Notes: generated from the letters alone by a model not told the origin. A DNA stretch of 64,000 bases from Verrucomicrobiota bacterium (GCA_020630975.1 JAHDID010000008.1:82823-146822); one strand, 5' to 3'. Shown: positions 1 through 8,090, counted from the first letter of the stretch. Numbers and translations are program-made.

Positions 1-310
1 AACTGGGACCACTCTTCACCGAGGCAGTATTGCTTTCATCCACGGCGATCTGCACCTCGGTGCCAGCCAGCTCGCGGACGATCATACCCAGCCTACGTGC
101 AGGTAGGGTCGTCTTGCCAGTCTCCTCCACATTGGCAGGCACCCGCACCGACATCGCCACATCGAGATTCGTGGTGGACAGCTCCAGCCCCAGCTCATCG
201 GCTACGATCAATACATTCGACAGGATCGGCAGGGTAGTCTTGGTCCCTACCACGTGCTGGACCTGCGATAGGGCCTCCTGAAACACATCTCTCTCTATCT
301 GAAATTTCAT
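1..310 (-). CDS. dnaN: DNA polymerase III beta subunit (sliding clamp), N-terminal part
   Basis: Reading the minus strand from the ATG at 310 gives an open frame to the window edge (about 103 residues) that begins MKFQIERDVFQEALSQVQHV and continues with TLPILSNVLI and TTLPARRLGMIVREL. This is the first domain of the ring-shaped beta clamp, which tethers the replicative polymerase to DNA. The usual protein is about 370 residues, so roughly the last 70% lies outside the window. It follows dnaA by 90 bp on the same strand, the classic dnaA-dnaN order. The frame is translated here directly from the reverse complement. Identity is firm from the N-terminal sequence and the neighbour. Confidence 0.93.
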   Translation of the reverse strand, partial: MKFQIERDVFQEALSQVQHVVGTKTTLPILSNVLIVADELGLELSTTNLDVAMSVRVPANVEETGKTTLPARRLGMIVRELAGTEVQIAVDESNTASVKSGPS

Positions 311-400
311 CGATTGTTTTCTGACTCTGAATGGTACTATCGCCACTGTCACCCCAAATCTGGGCCCTCATGGCTATTATCGTGAGTTTTTATGTGCGAT

Positions 401-1972
401 TTACAGGCCTGGGTAGCGAAAATCCCCTGATTGATCGGGGCGATCCTCTTCTCTAAACGATTTCGCACTCTGCGATACCGAGCTCTGACTCCCTCTCCCG
501 CCTCGAGTGATGCGGCGGCGCAGGGATTCCACCGTGTTTTTCATCGACTCAGAGTCCTCGCACTTCTTTTTGGTGTTCTTCACCGCATAGACCACAGAGG
601 CGTGGTCCTTGGCAAAAGACATTGCGATCTCCTTGAGCGAACTACTGGTCAGCTCGCGGCACAGATACATCGCCACTTGGCGAGCCTGACTAACCTTTGC
701 CATCCGTCTTTTGCTTTCCAGATCTTTCACCTCGACCCCGTAGTGATCGGCCACCACATCTTTGATATCGTCCAGGCGCAGCTGCTTGCTCGCCTCGGGC
801 GCGACCATATCAGCCAACAGCTCATCTAGCTCCATATCATCTATGGACCCATTGTTCAGCGAGGTCACCATGGCGGCGCGGATCAGAGCTCCCTCCAGCT
901 GGCGGACGTTGTTCGAGACGCGGCCGACGATCTTGCCGATCACCTCGTCGTTCACTTTCAGACTCCAGTCATCGCGCTTCTGGCGCAGGATCGCCTGGCT
1001 AGTCTCATCGTCCGGTGCATGGATCTGCACTGTCATCCCCCACTGCAGCCTGGATACCAGACGCTCCTCCAGTTGGGTGATCTCGGTGGCCAGACAGTCA
1101 CTAGCGATCACGATCTGATTGCGCTGATCCATGATGCTATTGAAAGTGTGGAAAAACTCCCTCTGGAAGCCACTCTTTCCACCGAGGAACTGCACATCGT
1201 CGAGCAGCAGCAGGTCGACATTGCGGTATTTCTTGCGAAACTCAACTTCCTTGGAATTGCGAATCGCCTCGATATACTCGTTGGCGTAGGACTCCGAGGA
1301 GACATACACGATCTTCGAGTGAGGTCGGCGGCGCAGAAATGACCACCCGATAGCATGCAGCAGGTGAGTCTTGCCCAGACCAGACTTGGCATGGAAAAAC
1401 AGAGGCTGATAAGTCGTGCCAGGACTATCGACCACAGAGTGCGAGGCCGCATAGGCGAGGCGAGAGTTCCCCCCCTCGACGAACGTTTCAAAAGTCAGCG
1501 TCTCATTGAGACCGGCAGCCTTACCCTTCTCGATCAGCTCATCCTCGGTCAGAGGACGTTTGGCTCTCTTGCGCTTTTTCGGTCGGCCAAGAGCCTCGGG
1601 CTCAGCCACTTCACCATCTCTGGCAGCATTATCCGAGAGCGGCAACATCACCGGACCGGGCGAGCTATCCGCCTCCTCCTCGGCAGCGTTCAAATCGAAG
1701 GAAAATCCCTTCAGATCGGTTAGATACTTTTGCAGGTTGAGTTTCAGGATTTCGCGGAAATTCTCCTCGATCCAAATGGCGTACATCGCTCCTGGTGAAC
1801 TAAGTACGGCATGAAAATCCTCAACTTTGATAAGCCGACTATGACCAAACCAAAGGTCAAAAGTGGACTCTCCTAGGGCTTCTTTTAGGTCTTCAGAAAC
1901 CCAGGTCCAAGCAGCGGCAAGCTGCTCTTTTCCAAGGGCGACATCTGATGGGAATGGTGAGCGTGGTGACAT
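401..1972 (-). CDS. dnaA: Chromosomal replication initiator DnaA
   Basis: 523 residues. DnaA is the AAA+ ATPase that binds oriC and melts it. Visible parts: domain I (about 15-95, WTWVSEDLKEALGESTFDLW), a charged linker (about 96-145, with a lysine/arginine run GRPKKRKRAKRP), the AAA+ core with Walker A SGLGKTH (about 197-203) and Walker B LLLLDD (254-259), and the C-terminal helix-turn-helix domain with the signature SFAKDHASVVYA (about 452-463; the usual form is GGRDHTTV, so this version is diverged). The ATG at 1972 has no Shine-Dalgarno site, as is common in this window. A C-terminal tail rich in Ser/Arg follows the DNA-binding domain. It is transcribed toward dnaN and away from the candidate origin just upstream. 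Confidence 0.98.
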   Translation of the reverse strand: MSPRSPFPSDVALGKEQLAAAWTWVSEDLKEALGESTFDLWFGHSRLIKVEDFHAVLSSPGAMYAIWIEENFREILKLNLQKYLTDLKGFSFDLNAAEEEADSSPGPVMLPLSDNAARDGEVAEPEALGRPKKRKRAKRPLTEDELIEKGKAAGLNETLTFETFVEGGNSRLAYAASHSVVDSPGTTYQPLFFHAKSGLGKTHLLHAIGWSFLRRRPHSKIVYVSSESYANEYIEAIRNSKEVEFRKKYRNVDLLLLDDVQFLGGKSGFQREFFHTFNSIMDQRNQIVIASDCLATEITQLEERLVSRLQWGMTVQIHAPDDETSQAILRQKRDDWSLKVNDEVIGKIVGRVSNNVRQLEGALIRAAMVTSLNNGSIDDMELDELLADMVAPEASKQLRLDDIKDVVADHYGVEVKDLESKRRMAKVSQARQVAMYLCRELTSSSLKEIAMSFAKDHASVVYAVKNTKKKCEDSESMKNTVESLRRRITRGGRGSQSSVSQSAKSFREEDRPDQSGDFRYPGL

Positions 1973-2345
1973 GGGTGCAAAGCGGCGGTGGACGCAGAAT
2001 TTGGGAGGCTAAAAACTATTTAAACCGCTAAAAATAAGCGATTTATGTAGTCTTTAAATTCCACAGAGAGATTGCTCTCTCCATCTCCTCCTTTGCACGA
2101 TAGGCAGGCGTAAACGGGGGATAGCTCTGGGCTACCTATAGCAAGTGAATGCTGTGTTTGTGTGGTTCGTGTCTGTTGTCTCGTGCTGCTACATGGGTAT
2201 CGATTTGCAGAGAATTTACCACAAAAAAATTTCTCAATTTTAAAATTAAATCCCTTGAAAACTCACATCCCGCTTAACACCGAGCCTCGGGCCCGATACC
2301 CGCGATTTCCCACAACAAACTAATGATCATTAGGTTTTGTTAGGG

Positions 2346-2354
2346 TTATGCACA
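2346..2354 (+). promoter_or_regulatory. DnaA box candidate TTATGCACA
   Basis: TTATGCACA differs at one position from the E. coli consensus TTATCCACA and fits TTWTNCACA fully. It is the only full match found by eye in the dnaA upstream region; near matches such as TTTACCACA and TTTCCCACA also occur there. It lies 20 bp from the 21-bp repeat array. Confidence 0.5.
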
Positions 2355-2373
2355 TCCGAACTAACCCACCCAA

Positions 2374-2436
2374 TTCAATAGGGTACAGAAATTTTTAAAT
2401 AGGGTACAATTTCTGTTCAATAGGGTACAATTTAAT
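2374..2436 (+). repeat. 21-bp-phased repeat array, 3 units (locus 1)
   Basis: Three consecutive 21-bp units start at 2374, 2395 and 2416. Each has the core AATAGGGTACA (at 2377, 2398, 2419) after TTC or TTA, followed by 7 variable, mostly A/T bases. A partial inverted copy (TACCCTA, 2442-2448) follows. The same unit with the same 21-bp period is found at 24930-24971 and 52109-52171, always in this orientation. Spacing of two helical turns suggests a protein-binding array. It is too regular and its spacers too short for CRISPR. Confidence 0.85.
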
Positions 2437-2487
2437 AATTCTACCCTAGCCGGATCACACCCAGTCTCTCCGCTCCGCTGGAGAGAT

Positions 2488-3417
2488 CTAGCGAGTCACT
2501 GGAGCCGGGCTGGTGAATGCTCGCTCGATAGTGATCTCCCCACCATCGAAGATCACACGGTCGATCGGCGATACGGCCACATCCTGCTGACTATCGACGA
2601 GCTCTGTCACACCGCGAGCTGACAGCTCACCAGTAGAAGGGACAAAAGACACGGTCTCAGCACTGCCACGGTAGCCACCATCACGATGCTGCACCTTGGC
2701 ATTCAGCGCCTTCAGCACAGGCGTAGCGGCAGCCTGATCGATCACCAGAGAATCAGCCGTCAGGGTGAACTGAGCATGCGTCAGCACCACATTACCACTG
2801 TAGATCAGCTTATCGTCGGTCGTCTCCACCGTATCATCCGAGGCCAGCATAAAGGTCGTCTCACGATCTGCGACAGCTGGCAAGCTCTCTAGCGACCTCT
2901 CAAATTGGGCAATAGGCATGTCCAGATCGCCATGCTCAGCGATAGCGAGCTGAGAGATAGCAGCCCCCCCTGCCTCGGCATGGATGTCAGTACCAGCGGC
3001 TTCAGCATCGCGATCCGCCACTATCAGCACCTTTCTCTCGATACGAGGCGCCGCAGGCTGGGCATCACCATCTGCCACGACGAGCTGAAAGACGTGCTCC
3101 TGGCGCTGCTCCTGCACCATCGTAGGCTGAGCTGTCTGAAAGCGCTGCAAACCCAGCACGCAAGCCCCGACACACACCGCCACGACAGCTGCCATCTTGG
3201 CAAAGTCTGTCCAGCGCATCGCAGGCTGCGGCAGTGGCTGCATAGGCAGCACCACATCATCCGATGGACTCGCACTACCCGTAGCAGGAGCCTGCACTGT
3301 CTGAGCCAAGATGGCCGAGATCAGTTGCTCATCATCGCCGCGTCCCAGACGTGCGTGCTCTGCTAGCAGGGCATCTGCCAAGCGATCCTGGGCTGGTGAT
3401 AGGTCTTTATCGTTCAT
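2488..3417 (-). CDS. Anti-sigma-factor-like membrane protein with OstA/LptA-like C-terminus
   Basis: 309 residues. The cytoplasmic N-terminus (1-70) is followed by one membrane segment (about 73-91, DFAKMAAVVAVCVGACVLGL) and a periplasmic part. The last 110 residues (about 195-300) resemble an OstA/LptA-type beta repeat: KLIYSGNVVLTHAQFTLTAD, then GSAETVSFVPSTGELSARG. In that family such repeats bind lipopolysaccharide or form a beta-jellyroll. The gene lies 74 bp downstream of an ECF sigma factor on the same strand, the typical place for its anti-sigma regulator, so it probably holds the sigma factor at the membrane and senses an envelope signal. No zinc-finger anti-sigma motif is visible. 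The anti-sigma role is inferred from position and topology; the OstA-like match is by pattern only. Confidence 0.6.
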   Translation of the reverse strand: MNDKDLSPAQDRLADALLAEHARLGRGDDEQLISAILAQTVQAPATGSASPSDDVVLPMQPLPQPAMRWTDFAKMAAVVAVCVGACVLGLQRFQTAQPTMVQEQRQEHVFQLVVADGDAQPAAPRIERKVLIVADRDAEAAGTDIHAEAGGAAISQLAIAEHGDLDMPIAQFERSLESLPAVADRETTFMLASDDTVETTDDKLIYSGNVVLTHAQFTLTADSLVIDQAAATPVLKALNAKVQHRDGGYRGSAETVSFVPSTGELSARGVTELVDSQQDVAVSPIDRVIFDGGEITIERAFTSPAPVTR

Positions 3418-3491
3418 CGGTGGTGTTTTCGGTCGGTTTTTGAGGAAAAGGGATGGGCTAGTTAGTTTGGTTTGGGAATAACAGGTGGGTT

Positions 3492-4079
3492 TTACTGGGG
3501 CTCTTGTGCAGATTGCTGGGCATTCTGCAGCTTATTATCTACGCAGTCCTTCAGTAGAGTCCGCGCTCTTTGCAGCCGCTTTCTCACAGCTGCAGGAGCG
3601 ATGCCTAGGGCATCCGAAGCTTCATCACCGCTTTTCCCGTCGTAGTAAAAGGCATGCACGGTTTCGCGCAAATTATCAGGCAATCTCTCTAAACAAACCT
3701 CTAGCGCATCGAATACCGTAGAACTACCATTGGCAGCTTCGGCCTGCCAGACAGCGATATCGGCATCCATACCGCTCAACTCATTGTCCGTCAGTTCATA
3801 GCGCTGATTTTTTCGCACCCACTCCCGCCACTTGTTGCGGACGATGCCGCGCATCCAAGTCGCGAAATCGCGAGTCACATCGAAGGTATTCACCTTCTGA
3901 TGGGCTACCACAAAGGCATCCTGCACGATATCGCGAGATGTGTTGGCCTCGCGAGTCAGCGACCGAGCATAGACCAACAGCTCGCGATGGTGCAACCTCA
4001 CCAATTCGGCGAAGTCATCAGGATCACGCGGATCCAACGCGGCTGGGACACTCTCGGCTATGGTTTGTCTGAGATGCAT
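3492..4079 (-). CDS. ECF-type RNA polymerase sigma factor
   Basis: 195 residues from the ATG at 4079, chosen because GAGG stands 7-8 nt upstream; an upstream in-frame start at 4127 is less likely. Region 2 (about 25-90) contains YARSLTREANTSRDIVQDAF and ATWMRGIVRNKWREW; region 4 (about 125-180) contains LERLPDNLRETVHAFYYDGK and the helix-turn-helix GIAPAAVRKRLQRAR. No region 3, as usual for ECF sigmas. It resembles the planctomycete/verrucomicrobial sigma-70 subfamily with a short acidic insert (NELSGMDADIAVW) between regions 2 and 4. It directs RNA polymerase to a stress or envelope regulon and is probably controlled by the membrane protein encoded next. It is divergent from the sulfatase at 4215. 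Confidence 0.92.
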   Translation of the reverse strand: MHLRQTIAESVPAALDPRDPDDFAELVRLHHRELLVYARSLTREANTSRDIVQDAFVVAHQKVNTFDVTRDFATWMRGIVRNKWREWVRKNQRYELTDNELSGMDADIAVWQAEAANGSSTVFDALEVCLERLPDNLRETVHAFYYDGKSGDEASDALGIAPAAVRKRLQRARTLLKDCVDNKLQNAQQSAQEPQ

Positions 4080-4214
4080 TGATTGACCTCGACTACTGTT
4101 GCAGTTTCGCAGGGTCGTACGTGACATAAATCTTCATAATTTTCCATAAAACTCGCCCCTTGGTCACGGATTTGTGCCCTAGCCAAAACGCCCCCGTTGC
4201 CTCACGGTTTAGCC

Positions 4215-5726
4215 ATGCGCTCACTTTCACACGCTCTGCTCGCCATCGCCCTGCTGGCCTCAGCCACTCTCCACGCGGCGGAGAAACCCAACATCCTACT
4301 CGTACTCGTCGATGATATGGGCTACTCCGATCTCGGCTGTTTTGGCAGCGAAATCGACACGCCAAATATCGACGCCCTCGCAGCGGGCGGCATCACCTTC
4401 ACCGACTTCACCAACTGCTCGAAATGCGAGACTACCCGCACCACCCTGATGACTGGCCGCTACCACACCGAGGTCAAAGGCAAGAGCCGCAACTCGATCA
4501 CCATCCCGGAGAATCTCGGCCTAGCCGGCTACCACAACATCATGGTCGGCAAATGGCACATCTTCGACGAGCCACTGCAGCGCGGCTTCGACCGCTATTT
4601 TGGCTTCCTCGAAGGCGCGACCAATTTCTTCACCGGCGAAGGCACCTATGGAAAATTCTCCTACCGTCTGGAAAATGAACCCTACGAGATACCGGAGGAC
4701 TTTTATTGTACCGACGACTTCACCGATCACGCCATCCGCTACATCGACGAGCGCGACCGGGAGAAACCTTTCTTTCTCTACCTCGCCTACAATGCCCCCC
4801 ACTACCCCCTCCACGCCCACAAGGACGATGTCATGAAATACCGCGGCCGCTACAAAGACGGCTGGGAAGCACTGCGCCAGAAGCGCTATGCCAAGATGAA
4901 GAAACTAGGCATCATCCCCGACGATATGCCACTCTCCGAGCCCGCCCCAGACGTCCGCGCCTGGGATAGCCTGTCTGCCGATGAGCAAGACGATATGGAT
5001 CTACGCATGGCCGCCTACGCCGCCATGATCGATCGTGTCGACCAGCAGCTGGGTCGCGTCATCCAGAGACTCGAGTCCGAAAATATCCGCGACAACACTC
5101 TGATCATCTTTCTCAGCGACAATGGAGCCTGCCCATTCGACCGCACCCGCGAGCCGACCCTCGAGGACAATCTCATGCCCTGGGACGGCGCCTCCTACTA
5201 CTGCTACCCCAAAGAGTGGGCCAATGCCTGCAACACCCCTCTGCGCCTCTACAAGCAGACCCAAAACGAAGGTGGCATCTCTACTCCGATGATCGCCAAC
5301 TGGCCTGACGGCATCGCCAATCCTGGCCGCATCGATCGCCAGCGCGCTCATCTCATCGATTTTCACGCCACCTTCCGCGAGCTAGCCGGAGTCGACTACC
5401 CCGAGACCTATGGCGAGCACCAGATCGGCCCCGCCAGAGGCATCAGCCTCGCCCCCACCTTCCGCGGCGAAACCCGCCCAGAGCATCCCTACCTCTACCA
5501 AAACTTCAGCAACAAATACACCGCCCTAGTCAAAGGCGAATGGAAACTCGTCGACTACAAACACCTCTACAACATCAAGAAAGACCGAACCGAGATAAAC
5601 GATTTAGCCGAGCAAGAGGCCGAGAAATTTGCCGAAATGCAGGCTGCATTTCTCAAGCTGGATGAGGAGCTAAATGGCGGTGAGTTTTTGAAGAAGCAGA
5701 AAAGGGCTAAGAATAACAAGCAATAG
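4215..5726 (+). CDS. Secreted S1-family sulfatase (atypical active-site motif)
   Basis: 503 residues from the ATG at 4215 (a TTG 18 bp upstream is in frame but would extend the signal peptide). A signal peptide ends near ALLASATLHAA. The sulfatase core starts NILLVLVDDMGYSDLG, with metal-binding Asp33-Asp34. The active-site loop is C71-E-T-T-R, then TTLMTGRY; the canonical formylglycine motif is C/S-x-P/A-x-R, so threonine at the third position is unusual. Later motifs: GKWHIFDEPLQRGFDRYFGF and FLSDNGACPFDR. It would remove sulfate esters from extracellular or periplasmic polysaccharides. It is close in style to planctomycetal arylsulfatases. It ends with a Lys-rich tail. Confidence 0.9.
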   Translation: MRSLSHALLAIALLASATLHAAEKPNILLVLVDDMGYSDLGCFGSEIDTPNIDALAAGGITFTDFTNCSKCETTRTTLMTGRYHTEVKGKSRNSITIPENLGLAGYHNIMVGKWHIFDEPLQRGFDRYFGFLEGATNFFTGEGTYGKFSYRLENEPYEIPEDFYCTDDFTDHAIRYIDERDREKPFFLYLAYNAPHYPLHAHKDDVMKYRGRYKDGWEALRQKRYAKMKKLGIIPDDMPLSEPAPDVRAWDSLSADEQDDMDLRMAAYAAMIDRVDQQLGRVIQRLESENIRDNTLIIFLSDNGACPFDRTREPTLEDNLMPWDGASYYCYPKEWANACNTPLRLYKQTQNEGGISTPMIANWPDGIANPGRIDRQRAHLIDFHATFRELAGVDYPETYGEHQIGPARGISLAPTFRGETRPEHPYLYQNFSNKYTALVKGEWKLVDYKHLYNIKKDRTEINDLAEQEAEKFAEMQAAFLKLDEELNGGEFLKKQKRAKNNKQ

Positions 5727-5839
5727 GCCTGAAAATTGCGAAATAGAGGCACTAACCCGTCTCCACGGCATTGATGAAGACGGATTAGGACCCAGTCAGT
5801 AAAAATATTGACGCTAACGCTACCCTGTTTTAATTATTC

Positions 5840-6628
5840 ATGTTACGAAACGACATGAAACCAATCCTACAGGCGCTGCTCCTCACCGTGCTTTCGGCAT
5901 TGGACAGCTTCGCGCAAACCTTAGATGTAAGTCAGCCTGATTACTCCACAACCAATGACCTTTCCCGCAGCGGCGAATCTGGGCAGACTTTTACGTGTAC
6001 GAAGTCAGCGACCCTCAAAGGCGTTCGTCTGTATGTTGAGGGAGAAGGAAGAAATAGCACCTCTCCATATGGCAGCGAATTTATCGTCTCGCTACACAAA
6101 GTAGTGGATGGCAAAATTCAGAATCCTCCGATCACTTCAGGCTCCGTCACAAAAGAAGCCATTCAGTTTAGAGTTCCCGTTCAGATAGATGTGTATTTTG
6201 ATCAGCCACACATTCAATACTCGGGCGATGTTCTCGCATTTACCATCTTGGGGACAAGCGGAGGCGGCGACAACGGATGGAATGAATACGGTATGATTAG
6301 AGGAGATGTCTACACTCAAGGAAGTCAATTTTATGGATATTCAGACGATGGATCAATAACACCCAGTGACAATGATTTTGCATTTTCAACCATCATAGAA
6401 AATCGACTTATCCTCGCCCCTGAAGAGCTCTCAATTGAGCACACAGGCAACAATCAACTTTCTATCTCGCTACCTAATTCAGCTCCGGGAAGAATCTATG
6501 TATTACAAGGGAGCACAGATCTTAGCACATGGACCGACCAGAGTTCAAAAACAGGAACTGGTGAAGCTTTGACGTGGTCTAGAACAGCTGATAATCCTAA
6601 AGAATTTTTCCGGGTCAGAAACGAGTAG
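5840..6628 (+). CDS. Secreted protein with verrucomicrobial C-terminal domain, unknown function
   Basis: 262 residues from ATG 5840; a second ATG at 5855 would give a more compact signal peptide (MKPILQALLLTVLSALDSFA). The mature part is beta-rich (repeated short strands, many Gly/Ser/Thr). Residues about 195-262 form a domain with RIYVLQGSTDLSTWTDQ and the tail PKEFFRVRNE, a pattern seen at the end of many secreted verrucomicrobial proteins (Y-x-L-x-x-S-x-D-L-x-x-W ... F-[FY]-R-V-R). Function is not recognised; a carbohydrate-binding or surface role is a guess. The gene opens a visibly AT-richer stretch (5840-8090) compared with the flanking sulfatases. Confidence 0.75.
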   Translation: MLRNDMKPILQALLLTVLSALDSFAQTLDVSQPDYSTTNDLSRSGESGQTFTCTKSATLKGVRLYVEGEGRNSTSPYGSEFIVSLHKVVDGKIQNPPITSGSVTKEAIQFRVPVQIDVYFDQPHIQYSGDVLAFTILGTSGGGDNGWNEYGMIRGDVYTQGSQFYGYSDDGSITPSDNDFAFSTIIENRLILAPEELSIEHTGNNQLSISLPNSAPGRIYVLQGSTDLSTWTDQSSKTGTGEALTWSRTADNPKEFFRVRNE

Positions 6629-6672
6629 CCCCCCCTTACTTCCTCACAGTCTTACTCTCTCATCCAAAAACA

Positions 6673-7206
6673 ATGCTCACTCGCGAAGAGATCCTCGACG
6701 TCGAACGTATTGAAAACGCCCATCATAAGTCAATACAGTCTACCTTTACATCAAGACACAAAGGCCCTAAGGCTAGGAAAGCTTGGCAGGACGCAACATC
6801 AGCATGGCATGCGCAAGTTCACCCCACAGAGCGGCTTTGGAAACCTGAGTTCTATCAAAACCTGCGCCAATCCTGTCGCCAATCCATTGATGAAGCAATT
6901 CTTTATCTTGAGGTGGATCCTTGGTATTTTCGATCAGGATACCTTAAGGAGCGACTTATCAGAGGGCTAAAGGCTGCTGAACTGACCGATCGTGATTGCC
7001 AACACCTGCGCAATATCATCTGGAATGTTGCAGATGGAAAAAACCGAAGAGAATTTCGGGACTATTGCTCACTGGCATGCGTTGTAGGAGACAGCACGCT
7101 AGTGCGTCTGCTTGAAGAAGTTTCACCTGAGAAAAACAAAGCAGCGAGAGGCAAATTCGGATACCTTCTACACTACCTAGGCAGAAACACGAACCTGCTT
7201 CGCTAA
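6673..7206 (+). CDS. Hypothetical protein, helical, charged
   Basis: 177 residues starting MLTREEILDVERIENAHHKS. No signal peptide, membrane segment or familiar motif. It is rich in Arg/Lys/Glu and predicted helical; the C-terminal half (AELTDRDCQHLRNIIWNVAD, then DYCSLACVVGDSTLVRLLEE) looks like a short run of HEAT/ARM-type helices. It lies 18 bp ahead of a single-domain receiver and may be co-transcribed with it and the P-loop kinase, so it could be a partner of that receiver. I do not recognise a family. Confidence 0.6.
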   Translation: MLTREEILDVERIENAHHKSIQSTFTSRHKGPKARKAWQDATSAWHAQVHPTERLWKPEFYQNLRQSCRQSIDEAILYLEVDPWYFRSGYLKERLIRGLKAAELTDRDCQHLRNIIWNVADGKNRREFRDYCSLACVVGDSTLVRLLEEVSPEKNKAARGKFGYLLHYLGRNTNLLR

Positions 7207-7224
7207 CAATCTCCGAAATGAACG

Positions 7225-7581
7225 ATGAGAATCTTGTTCATCGAAAATCACAAATACTTTTCTACAACTGTCACAGAACAGTTTCTAAACGATCACAAGG
7301 TGACGGTCACGCCAACAATGGCAAGAGCACGCAACTTAATGCGCGACCAAAGGTTTGACCTAGTCCTTGTCGATTTTGATCTAGACGATGGCAAAGGCGC
7401 AGAAATTGTTTCCGAGATTACCTCTAGCGACCCTCGACCTAAGATCATCGCCACATCTTCTCACGAGTATGGCAATACGATGATCCTTGAAGCGGGAGCC
7501 GACGCAGTGTGCAGCAAAATGAATTTCGATCAGATAAGAGAAATTATCGAAGGAGTTTTCAGAGAAGCAGACACAAAATGA
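7225..7581 (+). CDS. Stand-alone response-regulator receiver domain (degenerate)
   Basis: 118 residues that fill one receiver (CheY-like) domain and nothing else. The phospho-acceptor region is DLVLVDFDLDDGKGAEIV, with conserved Thr/Ser in IIATSS and Lys in CSKMNF at the C-terminal end. The N-terminal strand reads MRILFIENH, so the usual acidic pair (DD or ED) that binds Mg2+ is reduced to a single Glu, followed by Asn. It may therefore be phosphorylated weakly or work as a pseudo-receiver. Its TGA overlaps the ATG of the next gene (ATGA at 7578-7581), which suggests translational coupling. No histidine kinase is next to it. Confidence 0.85.
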   Translation: MRILFIENHKYFSTTVTEQFLNDHKVTVTPTMARARNLMRDQRFDLVLVDFDLDDGKGAEIVSEITSSDPRPKIIATSSHEYGNTMILEAGADAVCSKMNFDQIREIIEGVFREADTK

Positions 7582-8090
7582 ACCGCATACTCATCACAGG
7601 GAATGCCGGATCGGGAAAAACCACCACAGCGAACCTCGTTGCCAGTGAATTAGATATACCTTACCATTGCTTAGACCGCATCGTCTGGCAAACAGGATGG
7701 CAGAAAACTCCTCGAACAGAGGTCGAACAAGCCATATCAGAACTCACCAACCAACCCCGATGGGTGATTGATGGCGTATCCCTCCAAGCACAAGCTCAAT
7801 CCGATACCGTCGTATTCCTCGATATCCCACGACGAGTTTCATTTCTCCGCGTCTTTCGGCGCAACTGGCGCTACCTATTCCGATCGCGCCCTGACCTTCC
7901 AGACGGCTGCCCTGAGATACTGATTATTCCAAGACTACTGAAAATCATTTGGAACTTTCCAACCAAAATTCGCCCACGAATCCTCACTCAAGCCAAGAGG
8001 CAGGCAGATAAGCATAATTTCTACCACATTAAGAACGAAGATGATTTGACGAAATTTCTCACTACTCTTGATGATCGAAAAAGTAGATAG
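7578..8090 (+). CDS. FlaR-like / adenylate-kinase-like P-loop nucleotide kinase
   Basis: 170 residues from ATG 7578, which overlaps the stop codon of the receiver gene by 4 bp. The start RILITGNAGSGKTTTANLVA carries a Walker A motif (GNAGSGKTT, about residues 8-16), and the next segment LDIPYHCLDRIVWQTGWQ fits the DNA topology modulation (FlaR-like) branch of adenylate-kinase-like P-loop proteins, as does RVFRRNWRYLFRSRPDLPDG. The true substrate of this family is not established. The coupling to a receiver domain is unusual and could mean signal-dependent activity, though that is inference. Confidence 0.85.
   Translation: MNRILITGNAGSGKTTTANLVASELDIPYHCLDRIVWQTGWQKTPRTEVEQAISELTNQPRWVIDGVSLQAQAQSDTVVFLDIPRRVSFLRVFRRNWRYLFRSRPDLPDGCPEILIIPRLLKIIWNFPTKIRPRILTQAKRQADKHNFYHIKNEDDLTKFLTTLDDRKSR

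Larger units (their letters stand above)
1973..2487. other. Candidate chromosomal origin (oriC) region
   Basis: A 515-bp gene-free stretch directly upstream of dnaA, the usual place for a bacterial origin. It holds an AT-rich tract (about 2212-2265, long A and T runs) that could be the unwinding element, one perfect TTWTNCACA DnaA box (2346-2354), an exact 14-bp palindrome CTAATGATCATTAG (2320-2333), and an array of three 21-bp direct repeats (2374-2436). Few canonical DnaA boxes are seen, so this region may serve both as dnaA promoter and origin, or the origin may lie elsewhere. The call is inference from position and composition; GC skew over the whole chromosome would settle it. Confidence 0.55.

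Noticed and set aside
2374-2436. Possible CRISPR array
   Set aside because: Repeat cores are 11-15 bp with spacers of only 6-7 bp and just 2-3 units; there are no cas genes. This is a protein-binding or REP-like array, not CRISPR.
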